The notes below the pieces were generated by a model that had not been told where the DNA came from, searched no databases, and worked only from the letters and a program-made list of their open reading frames with translations. A stretch of DNA of 7,019 bases from an uncultured Verrucomicrobiota bacterium. GTDB lineage: Bacteria > Verrucomicrobiota > Verrucomicrobiia > Opitutales > Opitutaceae. The stretch covers positions 1-7,019 of the forward strand of contig CAIXIZ010000022.1 in NCBI GenBank assembly GCA_903919625.1, given 5' to 3'. Both the position numbers and the translations under genes were made by a program. Each line of letters begins with the position of its first letter. Position 1 is the first letter of the stretch. Positions 1 to 4,979 of the stretch are shown here, one piece after another.

Positions 1-272
1 ACCTCGATGATGGCCATGCCCCGCCGCGCCGCGTATTCCTTGATGCGGTCGAGCTGGTTTTCGGTGGAATACTGCTGGTGCTCGGTGGACATCCGCACAT
101 AGGCGGCGACTGGGGTCAGGCCGTCGGCGGGCGCGGCAGCGGTGCCGGAAGAAGAGGGAGGCGAGGGAGGGGGAAGGGATGAAGAGAGCACGGTGTTCTT
201 GTACACATAGGCGGCGACCGGGATGGGGCCGTCGGTGGGTGCGGGGGTGGGCGGATGGGCTGTGGGGTTCAT
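1..272 (-). CDS. Serine recombinase (resolvase family), N-terminal part, cut by the window edge
   Basis: The minus strand is open from an ATG at 272 to the window edge (90 codons plus two bases). From residue 55 it reads VAAYVRMSTEHQQYSTENQ and then an L-D-R-I-K-E-Y-A-A-R-R-G helix. This is the first beta strand and active-site loop of the resolvase/invertase catalytic domain. By family knowledge S62, in R-M-S-T, is the DNA-attacking serine and R60 is a conserved active-site arginine. Such enzymes cut and rejoin DNA at specific sites during transposition or integration; the substrate here is unknown. Residues 1-54 are an unusual Pro/Ser/Ala-rich extension. It contains a degenerate copy of the first strand (PVAAYVYKN, residues 18-26) exactly 36 residues before the real one. 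No Shine-Dalgarno site is visible before the ATG, so the start is less certain than the domain. The zinc-finger gene ends 42 bp upstream on the same strand, which suggests one transcript. Confidence 0.85.
   Translation of the reverse strand, partial: MNPTAHPPTPAPTDGPIPVAAYVYKNTVLSSSLPPPSPPSSSGTAAAPADGLTPVAAYVRMSTEHQQYSTENQLDRIKEYAARRGMAIIE
96..239. repeat. Imperfect direct repeat inside the recombinase 5' end (36-bp units, 108 bp apart)
   Basis: Bases 96-131 and 204-239 match at 31 of 36 positions, including a perfect 15-base start (CACATAGGCGGCGAC). The offset of 108 bp is a multiple of three. Both copies are therefore read in the same frame on the minus strand, as D-G-x-x-P-V-A-A-Y-V. The catalytic R and S are present only in the copy nearer the window edge. 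Confidence 0.85.
156..178 (+). other. G-quadruplex-type motif
   Basis: Four G runs lie in order: GGG 156-158, GGG 165-167, GGGGG 169-173 and GGG 176-178, with loops of 6, 1 and 2 bases. This fits the usual G3+N1-7 pattern. It lies on the strand opposite the recombinase mRNA, within the part that encodes the Pro/Ser-rich linker, so it could equally be a by-product of CCC and TCC codons. Confidence 0.5.
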
Positions 273-314
273 GGGGCGCGAGCTGCCGCCGCGACGGCTC
301 CGCGCGGGGCGGGA

Positions 315-806
315 TCAACGGGCGGATTTTTCGGCGATGAGGCGTAAAATTGCATGCACGCGCAAAATGGCCCGGCGCAGTTTTTTGGCTATCGAATCTT
401 GTTGCACATGGTTTTGCAGTCGGGCGAGCAGGTCGCTCCCTAGAGTGAAAAACGTGTCAATCGAATCTTGTTGCACATCAAAAATGGCCGTTTGGCGAAG
501 ATTGATGGGGGCGTGCAATCGCGGATTTTTTTGGCTCGGGGCGGTTTTTCGCTGCCGCCGATATCCGGGATTTTTGACCCGCCAATCTCTCACGCGCACC
601 GTGCTTTCTCCGCCGGAGAAAAAGGATTTCCCTTCATTGCTCAGCTGATAATTTTCCAGCCATTTGGCGTTGGCCATGGTGTGGCTGGCTTTCGCACAGG
701 CCGGGGCGGAGCAATACCGGTGGAGTTTGCCCACGCGGGGATCAACGGCGAACGGTTGCCCGCAATACGCGCAGGCACGAAGAGGGCGAGATTTGGGTGA
801 GTTCAT
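315..806 (-). CDS. Small Cys-rich zinc-finger-like protein linked to the recombinase
   Basis: This is a 163-residue protein from the ATG at 806; a GTG directly before it at 809 would add one residue (numbering below includes it). Near the N-terminus C13-x2-C16 is followed by R31-Y-C33-S-A-P-A-C38, a probable four-cysteine zinc-binding site. Next come a conserved-looking K-W-L (49-51) and V-R-D-W-R-V-K-N-P-G-Y-R-R (73-85), which is basic and may bind DNA. The C-terminal third is helical and carries VQQDSI twice (112-117 and 135-140). From memory, small proteins of this layout (Cys pairs, an 'R-x-W-R-x-x-x-P-G-Y' segment and repeated LQD-like motifs) sit just upstream of serine recombinases in Planctomycetes and Verrucomicrobia. 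That recollection was not checked. The recombinase starts 42 bp downstream. A role as accessory or regulatory DNA-binding partner is inferred; no biochemical function is known to me. Confidence 0.75.
   Translation of the reverse strand: MNSPKSRPLRACAYCGQPFAVDPRVGKLHRYCSAPACAKASHTMANAKWLENYQLSNEGKSFFSGGESTVRVRDWRVKNPGYRRQRKTAPSQKNPRLHAPINLRQTAIFDVQQDSIDTFFTLGSDLLARLQNHVQQDSIAKKLRRAILRVHAILRLIAEKSAR
391..478. repeat. 19-bp perfect direct repeat, 69 bp apart, inside the zinc-finger gene
   Basis: ATCGAATCTTGTTGCACAT occurs at 391-409 and again at 460-478. The 69-bp offset is 23 codons, so both copies encode VQQDSI on the minus strand. The flanking sequence is not similar between copies. Confidence 0.95.
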
Positions 807-886
807 CACCCCGACGCTGCTGAGAACGTGCGCGCTGCGACGGCGTCGGAGATCTGCTGCGCCTTCGGCAAGCGACCTGCGCCAGC

Positions 887-1168
887 TTAATCTCCCCAGA
901 TGGGTTGCGAACCGGATGAGGCGAGGCTTGGACGCTCCTTGTGGCCTTGCAGTTGTTCCTGGTCGGCGACCGGACTGTTCGCCTCTGACAAGCCTCCGCG
1001 ACGTGCAGCCGAAGCCCGCGCCACCTCGCGCACCGCATCGTGAACGAATGCGAGCGCAAACCCCAGCGCCGTCCCGATGAGAAAGGGAAAAGGGCTGAGC
1101 GTCATCACCGAGGCGGCAATACCGCCGGCGAGGAGGAAGCTGTAGACCGAGTTCACGCCCCCGAGCAT
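887..1168 (-). CDS. Small two-helix membrane protein of unknown function
   Basis: This 93-residue ORF starts at the ATG at 1168 and ends with TAA at 887. A strong Shine-Dalgarno site, GGAAGGA (1181-1175), sits 6 bases before the ATG, which is rare in this window and supports the start. Residues about 8-24 (V-Y-S-F-L-L-A-G-G-I-A-A-S-V) and 27-43 (P-F-L-I-G-T-A-L-G-F-A-L-A-F-V) are two hydrophobic segments split by a proline turn. A basic stretch follows (R47, R51, R56, R57) and then a hydrophilic tail. Codons in the first 50 positions mostly end in G or C, as in the neighbouring genes; the tail is less biased and may be partly degraded or fast-evolving. I do not recognise the family. It shares its reading frame with the small ORF upstream, ending 31 codons before its ATG. 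A holin-like or other small membrane role is possible but unsupported. Confidence 0.5.
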   Translation of the reverse strand: MLGGVNSVYSFLLAGGIAASVMTLSPFPFLIGTALGFALAFVHDAVREVARASAARRGGLSEANSPVADQEQLQGHKERPSLASSGSQPIWGD

Positions 1169-1174
1169 GACGAA

Positions 1175-1181
1175 TCCTTCC
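1175..1181 (-). promoter_or_regulatory. Ribosome binding site of the 93-residue membrane protein
   Basis: GGAAGGA on the minus strand with 6 bases before the ATG at 1168 is the best Shine-Dalgarno match in the window. It is the main argument that this small ORF is translated. Confidence 0.5.
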
Positions 1182-1258
1182 GTCAGCTCAACGTGAATGT
1201 CGCGGTCAGCACTTGGCTCGCCGACCTGCGGCCAGCCGACAGTCCGTCTTGTGTCTGC

Positions 1259-1363
1259 TCAGTCGCCGTCAAACGGCGGGCACGGCGGGCCGCTGAAAGC
1301 CCATTTGACGAACAGGCCCACGACCAACCCGATCAGCGCCAAGAAAAACAACCCCGTGATCAT
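1259..1363 (-). CDS. Very small single-pass membrane peptide (34 residues)
   Basis: The ORF runs from an ATG at 1363 to TGA at 1261-1259. Residues 3-19 (T-G-L-F-F-L-A-L-I-G-L-V-V-G-L-F-V) form one hydrophobic helix. K20-W21 follows, then a short tail G-P-P-C-P-P-F-D-G-D, an arrangement typical of small inner-membrane peptides. Third codon positions are strongly G/C-biased, which argues against a chance ORF. No clear Shine-Dalgarno site precedes it; GGGAGG lies about 18 bases upstream. An in-frame TGA further upstream prevents a much longer N-terminus. The frame stays open after the TGA through the next small ORF, so the two could be remnants of one gene or two adjacent small genes. The function is unknown. 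Confidence 0.4.
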   Translation of the reverse strand: MITGLFFLALIGLVVGLFVKWAFSGPPCPPFDGD

Positions 1364-1405
1364 GCCTGCACGATGCCCCGGCCTCCCGAACGGCTCAAGC
1401 CAACA

Positions 1406-1515
1406 TGCTCAATCCCTGCCCACCCCCTGCACAAGCCATGCACGCCCCCTGCATACCCCTTGCCGGTGGTTTAACCCCGGCTTAAGCCCCCCTTAAACCC
1501 TCGCCAACCCACCTC
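1406..1515. repeat. Degenerate 11-bp-period tandem array
   Basis: TGC occurs at 1406, 1417, 1428, 1439, 1450 and 1461, every 11 bp without a break. The fourth base is T, C, A, A, A, C. The same phase continues with TAA at 1472, 1483 and 1494 and CAA at 1505. Most units end in a C run, for example TGCCCACCCCC (1417), TGCACGCCCCC (1439), TGCATACCCCT (1450) and TAAGCCCCCCT (1483). A loose consensus is T-G/A-C/A-A-n-n-C-C-C-C-C/T. The period is close to one helical turn, so the repeated bases face one side of the DNA. Phased protein binding is possible, as is a decayed minisatellite. Confidence 0.6.
1468..1499. repeat. 32-bp symmetrical element: nested palindromes
   Basis: The outer arms GGTTTAA (1468-1474) and TTAAACC (1493-1499) are perfect inverted repeats. 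The centre GGCTTAAGCC (1479-1488) is a perfect 10-bp palindrome. CCCC lies on each side of the centre. TTAA occurs at 1471, 1482 and 1493, 11 bp apart. The element lies within the 11-bp array and could be an operator-like site. Confidence 0.6.
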
Positions 1516-1538
1516 ATTTCCCGCCAGTTTTGCCCCCG

Positions 1539-1569
1539 ACTCCCAAACCCATGCAACTCACTCCCAAAC
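1539..1569. repeat. 10-bp direct repeat spaced 21 bp
   Basis: ACTCCCAAAC occurs at 1539-1548 and 1560-1569. Each copy is followed shortly by a TGCA (1552 and 1574). The spacing is about two helical turns. Confidence 0.7.
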
Positions 1570-1598
1570 TCGGTGCAGTTTAGCCTGAGGCTCGCCAT

Positions 1599-1614
1599 CG
1601 CGCCTATGGGCGCG
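1599..1614. repeat. Small GC-rich hairpin
   Basis: CGCGCC, a TATG loop and GGCGCG form a perfect 6-bp stem. No T run follows on either strand, so it is not a convincing intrinsic terminator, though it lies downstream of the membrane glycosyltransferase. Confidence 0.4.
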
Positions 1615-1639
1615 CGGGAGGTGTTCGGCGTCGGAGGCG

Positions 1640-1669
1640 ATATTTTGTGCTTCTTTGTGGCCAAAATAT
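1640..1669 (-). terminator. Inverted repeat directly after the glycosyltransferase stop codon (possible terminator)
   Basis: ATATTTTG (1640-1647) and CAAAATAT (1662-1669) form a perfect 8-bp stem with a 14-base loop, immediately after the TAA at 1672-1670 on the minus strand. The stem is AT-rich and no U tract follows, so termination is only one possibility; protection of the mRNA 3' end is another. Confidence 0.3.
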
Positions 1670-3883
1670 TTACTGGGCAAAGCGCAGTTCGGCCACGACC
1701 TGTCCTGCGCGGTCGCGCATCACCACCATGACTTCGTTGGTCCGGTAGAGCCCGGACACCGGGGTGAACTGCGTCGTAAGCCGGACCGGTCCGGCAGGTG
1801 AAGGCGTTGCCGGCGTGATTACGGACGGACCCGTGGTCTGGCCGCCGGGTGAGAGCGGCGTGATCTCCCAATGCTGCGCGGCGTCGAATGCAAGTGTTTG
1901 GACCACGTCGTAGGGCGGATCCAGCCGCTTGAGCTCCACGGTTGCGGCCGAGGCCGGCAATGCTTGCAGCACCAACCCGAGCGCACGCCGGTTCGGCGCA
2001 TCGCCTTTGGCCAGCGAGGCCAGCGAGTAGCCGGCAATCGTCCGTCCGTGGCGCACCCAGAATTCGTAATTGTCCACCGTGAAGACGGGGTCGAACTCCC
2101 GCATAATGTAGTCCACCAGCGGCCCGGTGGTCGGAAAATTGCGGTCATGCAGGTAATTGAGATGGAAGCGGTGGAGCACGATGCACGCCCGTGGGTCGGT
2201 GCCGAGCTGCGTGATGATGGCCTGCTGCTGCGCTTCCGAGAGCAGCGAGAACCAGTGGGTCACATTGGCGAGGGTGGGCGTTGGCCGGTCTGCCCAGAGG
2301 TTGAAGCTGAACATGCCGGGAAAGCTGAACACCGTGCCGGCGTGGGCGGTGAGGTTTTCGTTCAACAGGCGTAACACGGTACGGAAATCGTCCGGCAGGC
2401 GCAGGCTCTCGGCACCGGGCAGGTTGAGCGGCTGATACTGCTGGAGCCTGGCGTGACCGTCGCGCGCGAGCTGGCCGGTCGTCGCGTTCACGGCAACGGC
2501 GAGGCCCAGCAGGCATCCGGCCCAGAGCGCGAATCGCAGCACGGTCGCACGGGCGTAGGTCGCGAGCAGTACCACGGCTTCATATACCCCGCTCACGAGC
2601 AAGGGAGCCCAGAGAAACGTCCCCCAGGCGACCTGGCTCCCGGCAATCGGGTAGGCTTGGAGGCTCTGCCAGACAAACACCCACGTCAGCCAGCCGCGTG
2701 CGCGCTGGGAGTCTGTCGCGGGGCCGGGGGTCAATGGGACGCTCAGCAACCACGCCAGGGCCACGCCAAAGCTGAGGCCGACGCGCGGCAGCGTCAGACC
2801 GCCCAGCTTGAGCGCGCCGAGCAGAAAGATCATCCCGGCCACCAGCCGCAGGCCCGCGAGCACCGGAGGCAGCCACGGTGCATCTGCCCGCCGCCACGCC
2901 ACTGCGGCCACCAGCAGCGAGCCGAGTGCGACGACCGGCGTGCCAGGCCGCCATTCCACGGCGAAGGTGTAGACCCCGGGATGGCGCAGCGGGTCGAGCA
3001 CGATCCCATGCAGCAAACCGGAGAGGCTGCTGCCGCGCCACCAGGTCAGGGCGAGCAGCGCCGTCACCAGCGCGCCACCCAGGCCGGCCAGCCAGGCCCA
3101 GGAGCGCAGGCCGTGTTCGGGCCGCGAACGTTTGTGCCACTCCAGCGTCCAGCCCAATGCGCCGCAGGAGAACGCGAGGCCGAAGGCGCGCACCCAGCGT
3201 TCGTCCCGCAGTTTCCACATGAGCGCGACCGGCAGCAGCACGCAGCCGAGGGCGACGAGGCGCAGAAAATTCCGGCGGAGCGCGGGCCGTACGTCGGCAT
3301 TGAGCAGGAGCCAGCCGCCGGTGGCGGCGAAAAAGAACACGCCCACGTTGATTTTGGTCAGCAGCATCGCCCCGCCGAGCAAGCCCGCGCCGCCGGCCAA
3401 CCACCCCGGCCGGCCGCGTTCAATGGCCCAGCCGCCGCCCACCGCGCCGAGGGCGACGAGCAGCACCAGCAGGCCGCCCGGGTGCGGCGGCTCAAAGGAC
3501 ATCGTCTCCAGATAGGCGAACGTCAGCGCGGCCGCCCCGAGCGCCGTGAGGTGGCTGCGGGTCTGCCGCCAGGCAAAAATCCCGCCGAGCAGCGCCGTGC
3601 CGCACCAGCAGACGAGCGTGAACCAGCGCGCCCCGGTCGCGTCAAACGGCAGGCCCAGCAGCCGGTGCAGCGCATCTTGGAGGTTGAAAAAAAACGGCCC
3701 GTACTGGCTGAACACGCGGTCATACAGCCCGCCCCCCACCGAGAAATTGCGCAACGACGTGAGCACATAGCCCTCGTCGTCATAGAACATGAACGTCGAA
3801 AACAGGAGCCAGTGGCCGACGACGGCGAGCAGGCCGGTCACGGCGGCCAGGAGCAGCGCCGGGACAAGGAACCGCTTATTCAC
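1670..3883 (-). CDS. GT-C-fold membrane glycosyltransferase (PMT/ArnT-like)
   Basis: This is a 737-residue integral membrane protein. A hydrophobic helix at 5-29 leads into F-Y-D-D-E-G-Y (33-39). Acidic residues in the first periplasmic loop (D35, D36, E37) are the catalytic signature of GT-C enzymes that use polyprenyl-phosphate sugars. Other likely active-site loops are F-S-Q-Y-G-P-F-F-F (58-66), E131-P-P-H134-P-G-G and T176-K-I-N179. About ten more hydrophobic segments follow up to 466, including one near Q-A-Y-P-I-A-G-S-Q (409-417). Residues from about 470 to 737 are soluble and probably periplasmic. I infer transfer of a lipid-linked sugar to an envelope acceptor; the sugar and acceptor cannot be read from sequence. 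The start is GTG at 3883, overlapping the stop of the upstream family 2 glycosyltransferase by 8 bp (GTGAATAA), so translation is probably coupled. A later start would remove the first helix. Confidence 0.75.
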   Translation of the reverse strand: MNKRFLVPALLLAAVTGLLAVVGHWLLFSTFMFYDDEGYVLTSLRNFSVGGGLYDRVFSQYGPFFFNLQDALHRLLGLPFDATGARWFTLVCWCGTALLGGIFAWRQTRSHLTALGAAALTFAYLETMSFEPPHPGGLLVLLVALGAVGGGWAIERGRPGWLAGGAGLLGGAMLLTKINVGVFFFAATGGWLLLNADVRPALRRNFLRLVALGCVLLPVALMWKLRDERWVRAFGLAFSCGALGWTLEWHKRSRPEHGLRSWAWLAGLGGALVTALLALTWWRGSSLSGLLHGIVLDPLRHPGVYTFAVEWRPGTPVVALGSLLVAAVAWRRADAPWLPPVLAGLRLVAGMIFLLGALKLGGLTLPRVGLSFGVALAWLLSVPLTPGPATDSQRARGWLTWVFVWQSLQAYPIAGSQVAWGTFLWAPLLVSGVYEAVVLLATYARATVLRFALWAGCLLGLAVAVNATTGQLARDGHARLQQYQPLNLPGAESLRLPDDFRTVLRLLNENLTAHAGTVFSFPGMFSFNLWADRPTPTLANVTHWFSLLSEAQQQAIITQLGTDPRACIVLHRFHLNYLHDRNFPTTGPLVDYIMREFDPVFTVDNYEFWVRHGRTIAGYSLASLAKGDAPNRRALGLVLQALPASAATVELKRLDPPYDVVQTLAFDAAQHWEITPLSPGGQTTGPSVITPATPSPAGPVRLTTQFTPVSGLYRTNEVMVVMRDRAGQVVAELRFAQ

Positions 3884-4823
3884 AGCCGGTCTTGCGTTTG
3901 ACGATATAGTTGGGCCGGCGCTTCACCTCGTCGTAGATGCGCCCGAGGTATTCGCCGAGCACGCCGATGCCGATGAGCTGCACGCCGCCGAGAAAGAGCA
4001 CGAGCGTGGCAATGGTCGTGAAACCGGTGAAGGCGATTTCCAACCCCAGCAGCCGGCGGCCGATGAAGAAGAGGCCGATGGCAAAGCCCATGAACGCGAT
4101 GAACAGCCCCGCGTAGGTGAGCAGCCGGAGCGGCAGCTGGGAAAAGCTGAAAAGCCCGTCGAGCGCGTAACGCACCAGCCGGCGCAGGGTCTGCGCCGGT
4201 TCGCCGGCGGCGCGCTCCTGCCGGTCGTAGAGGATTTCGGTGTGCTTGAAGCCGATCCAGGCGCGCAGACCGGGGAAAAAACGGTGTTTCTCGGGCAGGC
4301 GGTTGAACGCCTCGACGGCGGCGCGGTTCAGGAGGCCGAAGGTGCCGGTGTTGGTCTCAAAGTGAAAGTCCGTCAGCCGGCCATAGAGCGCGTGGAAGGC
4401 CTCGAAGCCCAGCCGCCGCAGCCCGCCTTCCTGCCGCGAACGGCGCAGAGCGAGCACAATTTCGGCACCGTTCCGCCAGGCGTCCACCAGCTGGGGGATG
4501 AGTTCCGGCGGATCCTGCATGTCGGCGTCCATCGTGATGGCGGCGTCGGCGTCGGCCGCGTGGGCGAGGCCGGCGGCGAGGGCGCTCTGGTGGCCGAAAT
4601 TGCGGGACAGCTCAATGATTCGCGTGCCTGGCAGCGAGGCGGCCCGGGCCTCGAGCAGCGCGCCGCTGCGGTCGCGGCACCCGTCGTTGGCGAAGACCGT
4701 GATCCACTCCTCGTCCGGCCGGGCGGCGAAGACGGCATCGAGGCGGCGGAAAAGCTCGGGCAGGACGGCCTCCTCGTTGAAGACGGGGATGACGATGGCG
4801 ATGCGGGGTTTGGCGGCGGGCAT
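3876..4823 (-). CDS. Family 2 glycosyltransferase, polyprenyl-phosphate sugar synthase type (GtrB/DPM1-like)
   Basis: This is a 315-residue protein, the normal length for GtrB/ArnC-like enzymes. It starts I-A-I-V-I-P-V-F-N-E-E (8-18), the opening strand of the GT-A fold. The metal-binding D99-A-D101 is followed by M-Q-D-P-P-E. N158-T-G-T-F-G and L176-P-E-K-H-R-F-F-P-G-L match the family's acceptor region. Two C-terminal membrane helices (about 232-258 and 266-290) are followed by the family-typical tail GEYLGRIYDEVKRRPNYIV (290-308). By family knowledge it moves a sugar from a nucleotide donor to polyprenyl phosphate at the cytoplasmic face of the inner membrane. The usual D-D-G-S motif reads N46-D-G-C49 here, an unusual change near the nucleotide site. 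The ATG at 4823 has no clear Shine-Dalgarno site. It overlaps the membrane glycosyltransferase by 8 bp, and the pair most likely supplies and uses one lipid-linked sugar. No GtrA-type flippase is seen in the window. Confidence 0.9.
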   Translation of the reverse strand: MPAAKPRIAIVIPVFNEEAVLPELFRRLDAVFAARPDEEWITVFANDGCRDRSGALLEARAASLPGTRIIELSRNFGHQSALAAGLAHAADADAAITMDADMQDPPELIPQLVDAWRNGAEIVLALRRSRQEGGLRRLGFEAFHALYGRLTDFHFETNTGTFGLLNRAAVEAFNRLPEKHRFFPGLRAWIGFKHTEILYDRQERAAGEPAQTLRRLVRYALDGLFSFSQLPLRLLTYAGLFIAFMGFAIGLFFIGRRLLGLEIAFTGFTTIATLVLFLGGVQLIGIGVLGEYLGRIYDEVKRRPNYIVKRKTGCE

Positions 4824-4979
4824 GGAAGGGACTGGCGCGGGAGTGTGGCGCGGTCACGCCCGGCGGCAAGCCGGGGTTTTGGGATGGGGTAACCTGCTCA
4901 AACTACATGATATGTGCCGGCGACGAACCTCATTCTGGTGGAAATTCATCACAGAAATCGGGAACTAGGACATTGCCGG
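4824..4979. other. 156-bp intergenic region upstream of the glycosyltransferase pair
   Basis: This leader probably contains the promoter of the glycosyltransferase operon. On the minus strand TATCAT (4912-4907) is a fair -10 box, but no good -35 box lies at the right distance. A stem CCCGGC (4859-4864) / GCCGGG (4870-4875) with a GGCAA loop is followed on the plus strand by GTTTT. It resembles a weak intrinsic terminator in the direction that has no gene behind it. Confidence 0.3.

Larger units (their letters stand above)
1364..1669. other. 306-bp non-coding stretch rich in short repeats
   Basis: This lies between the 34-residue ORF and the membrane glycosyltransferase. I see no convincing gene here. 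The ORFs crossing it are low-complexity, Pro-rich readings of repeats. It holds the 11-bp-period array, a nested palindrome, a 10-bp direct repeat and two small hairpins, each listed separately. Confidence 0.6.

Noticed and set aside
1259..1261. TGA as a selenocysteine codon joining the two small ORFs
   Set aside because: No redox motif or selenoprotein family is recognised around it and no clear SECIS-like hairpin was seen. The downstream ORF has its own ribosome binding site.
1406..1460. Minus-strand G-quadruplex from the C runs of the repeat array
   Set aside because: One loop is 17 bases long, so it does not fit the standard pattern, and the array itself explains the C runs.
1040..1474. 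144-codon plus-strand open frame, and an overlapping 99-codon frame at 1197-1496
   Set aside because: The translations are charged and then Pro-rich, and the C-terminal part is just the 11-bp repeat array read as protein. The minus strand has better coding character here.
1406..1580. CRISPR array
   Set aside because: The repeats are about 10-11 bp with no unique spacers of constant length, and there are no cas genes in the window.
1482..1871. 129-codon minus-strand open frame over the end of the glycosyltransferase gene
   Set aside because: It is out of frame with the glycosyltransferase. Its last part reads the intergenic repeats and it has no domain or start signal.
2453..3901. 482-codon open frame on the plus strand
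   Set aside because: It is antisense to the membrane glycosyltransferase. The translation is Arg/Gln/Pro/Ala-rich with no domains, the usual shadow of a high-GC hydrophobic gene.
4859..4880. Stem-loop followed by GTTTT on the plus strand, like an intrinsic terminator
   Set aside because: There is no plus-strand gene before it, and on the minus strand the U tract is on the wrong side. Kept only as a remark in the leader region.
3789..4892. 367-codon open frame on the plus strand
   Set aside because: It is antisense to the family 2 glycosyltransferase, whose motifs are unambiguous.
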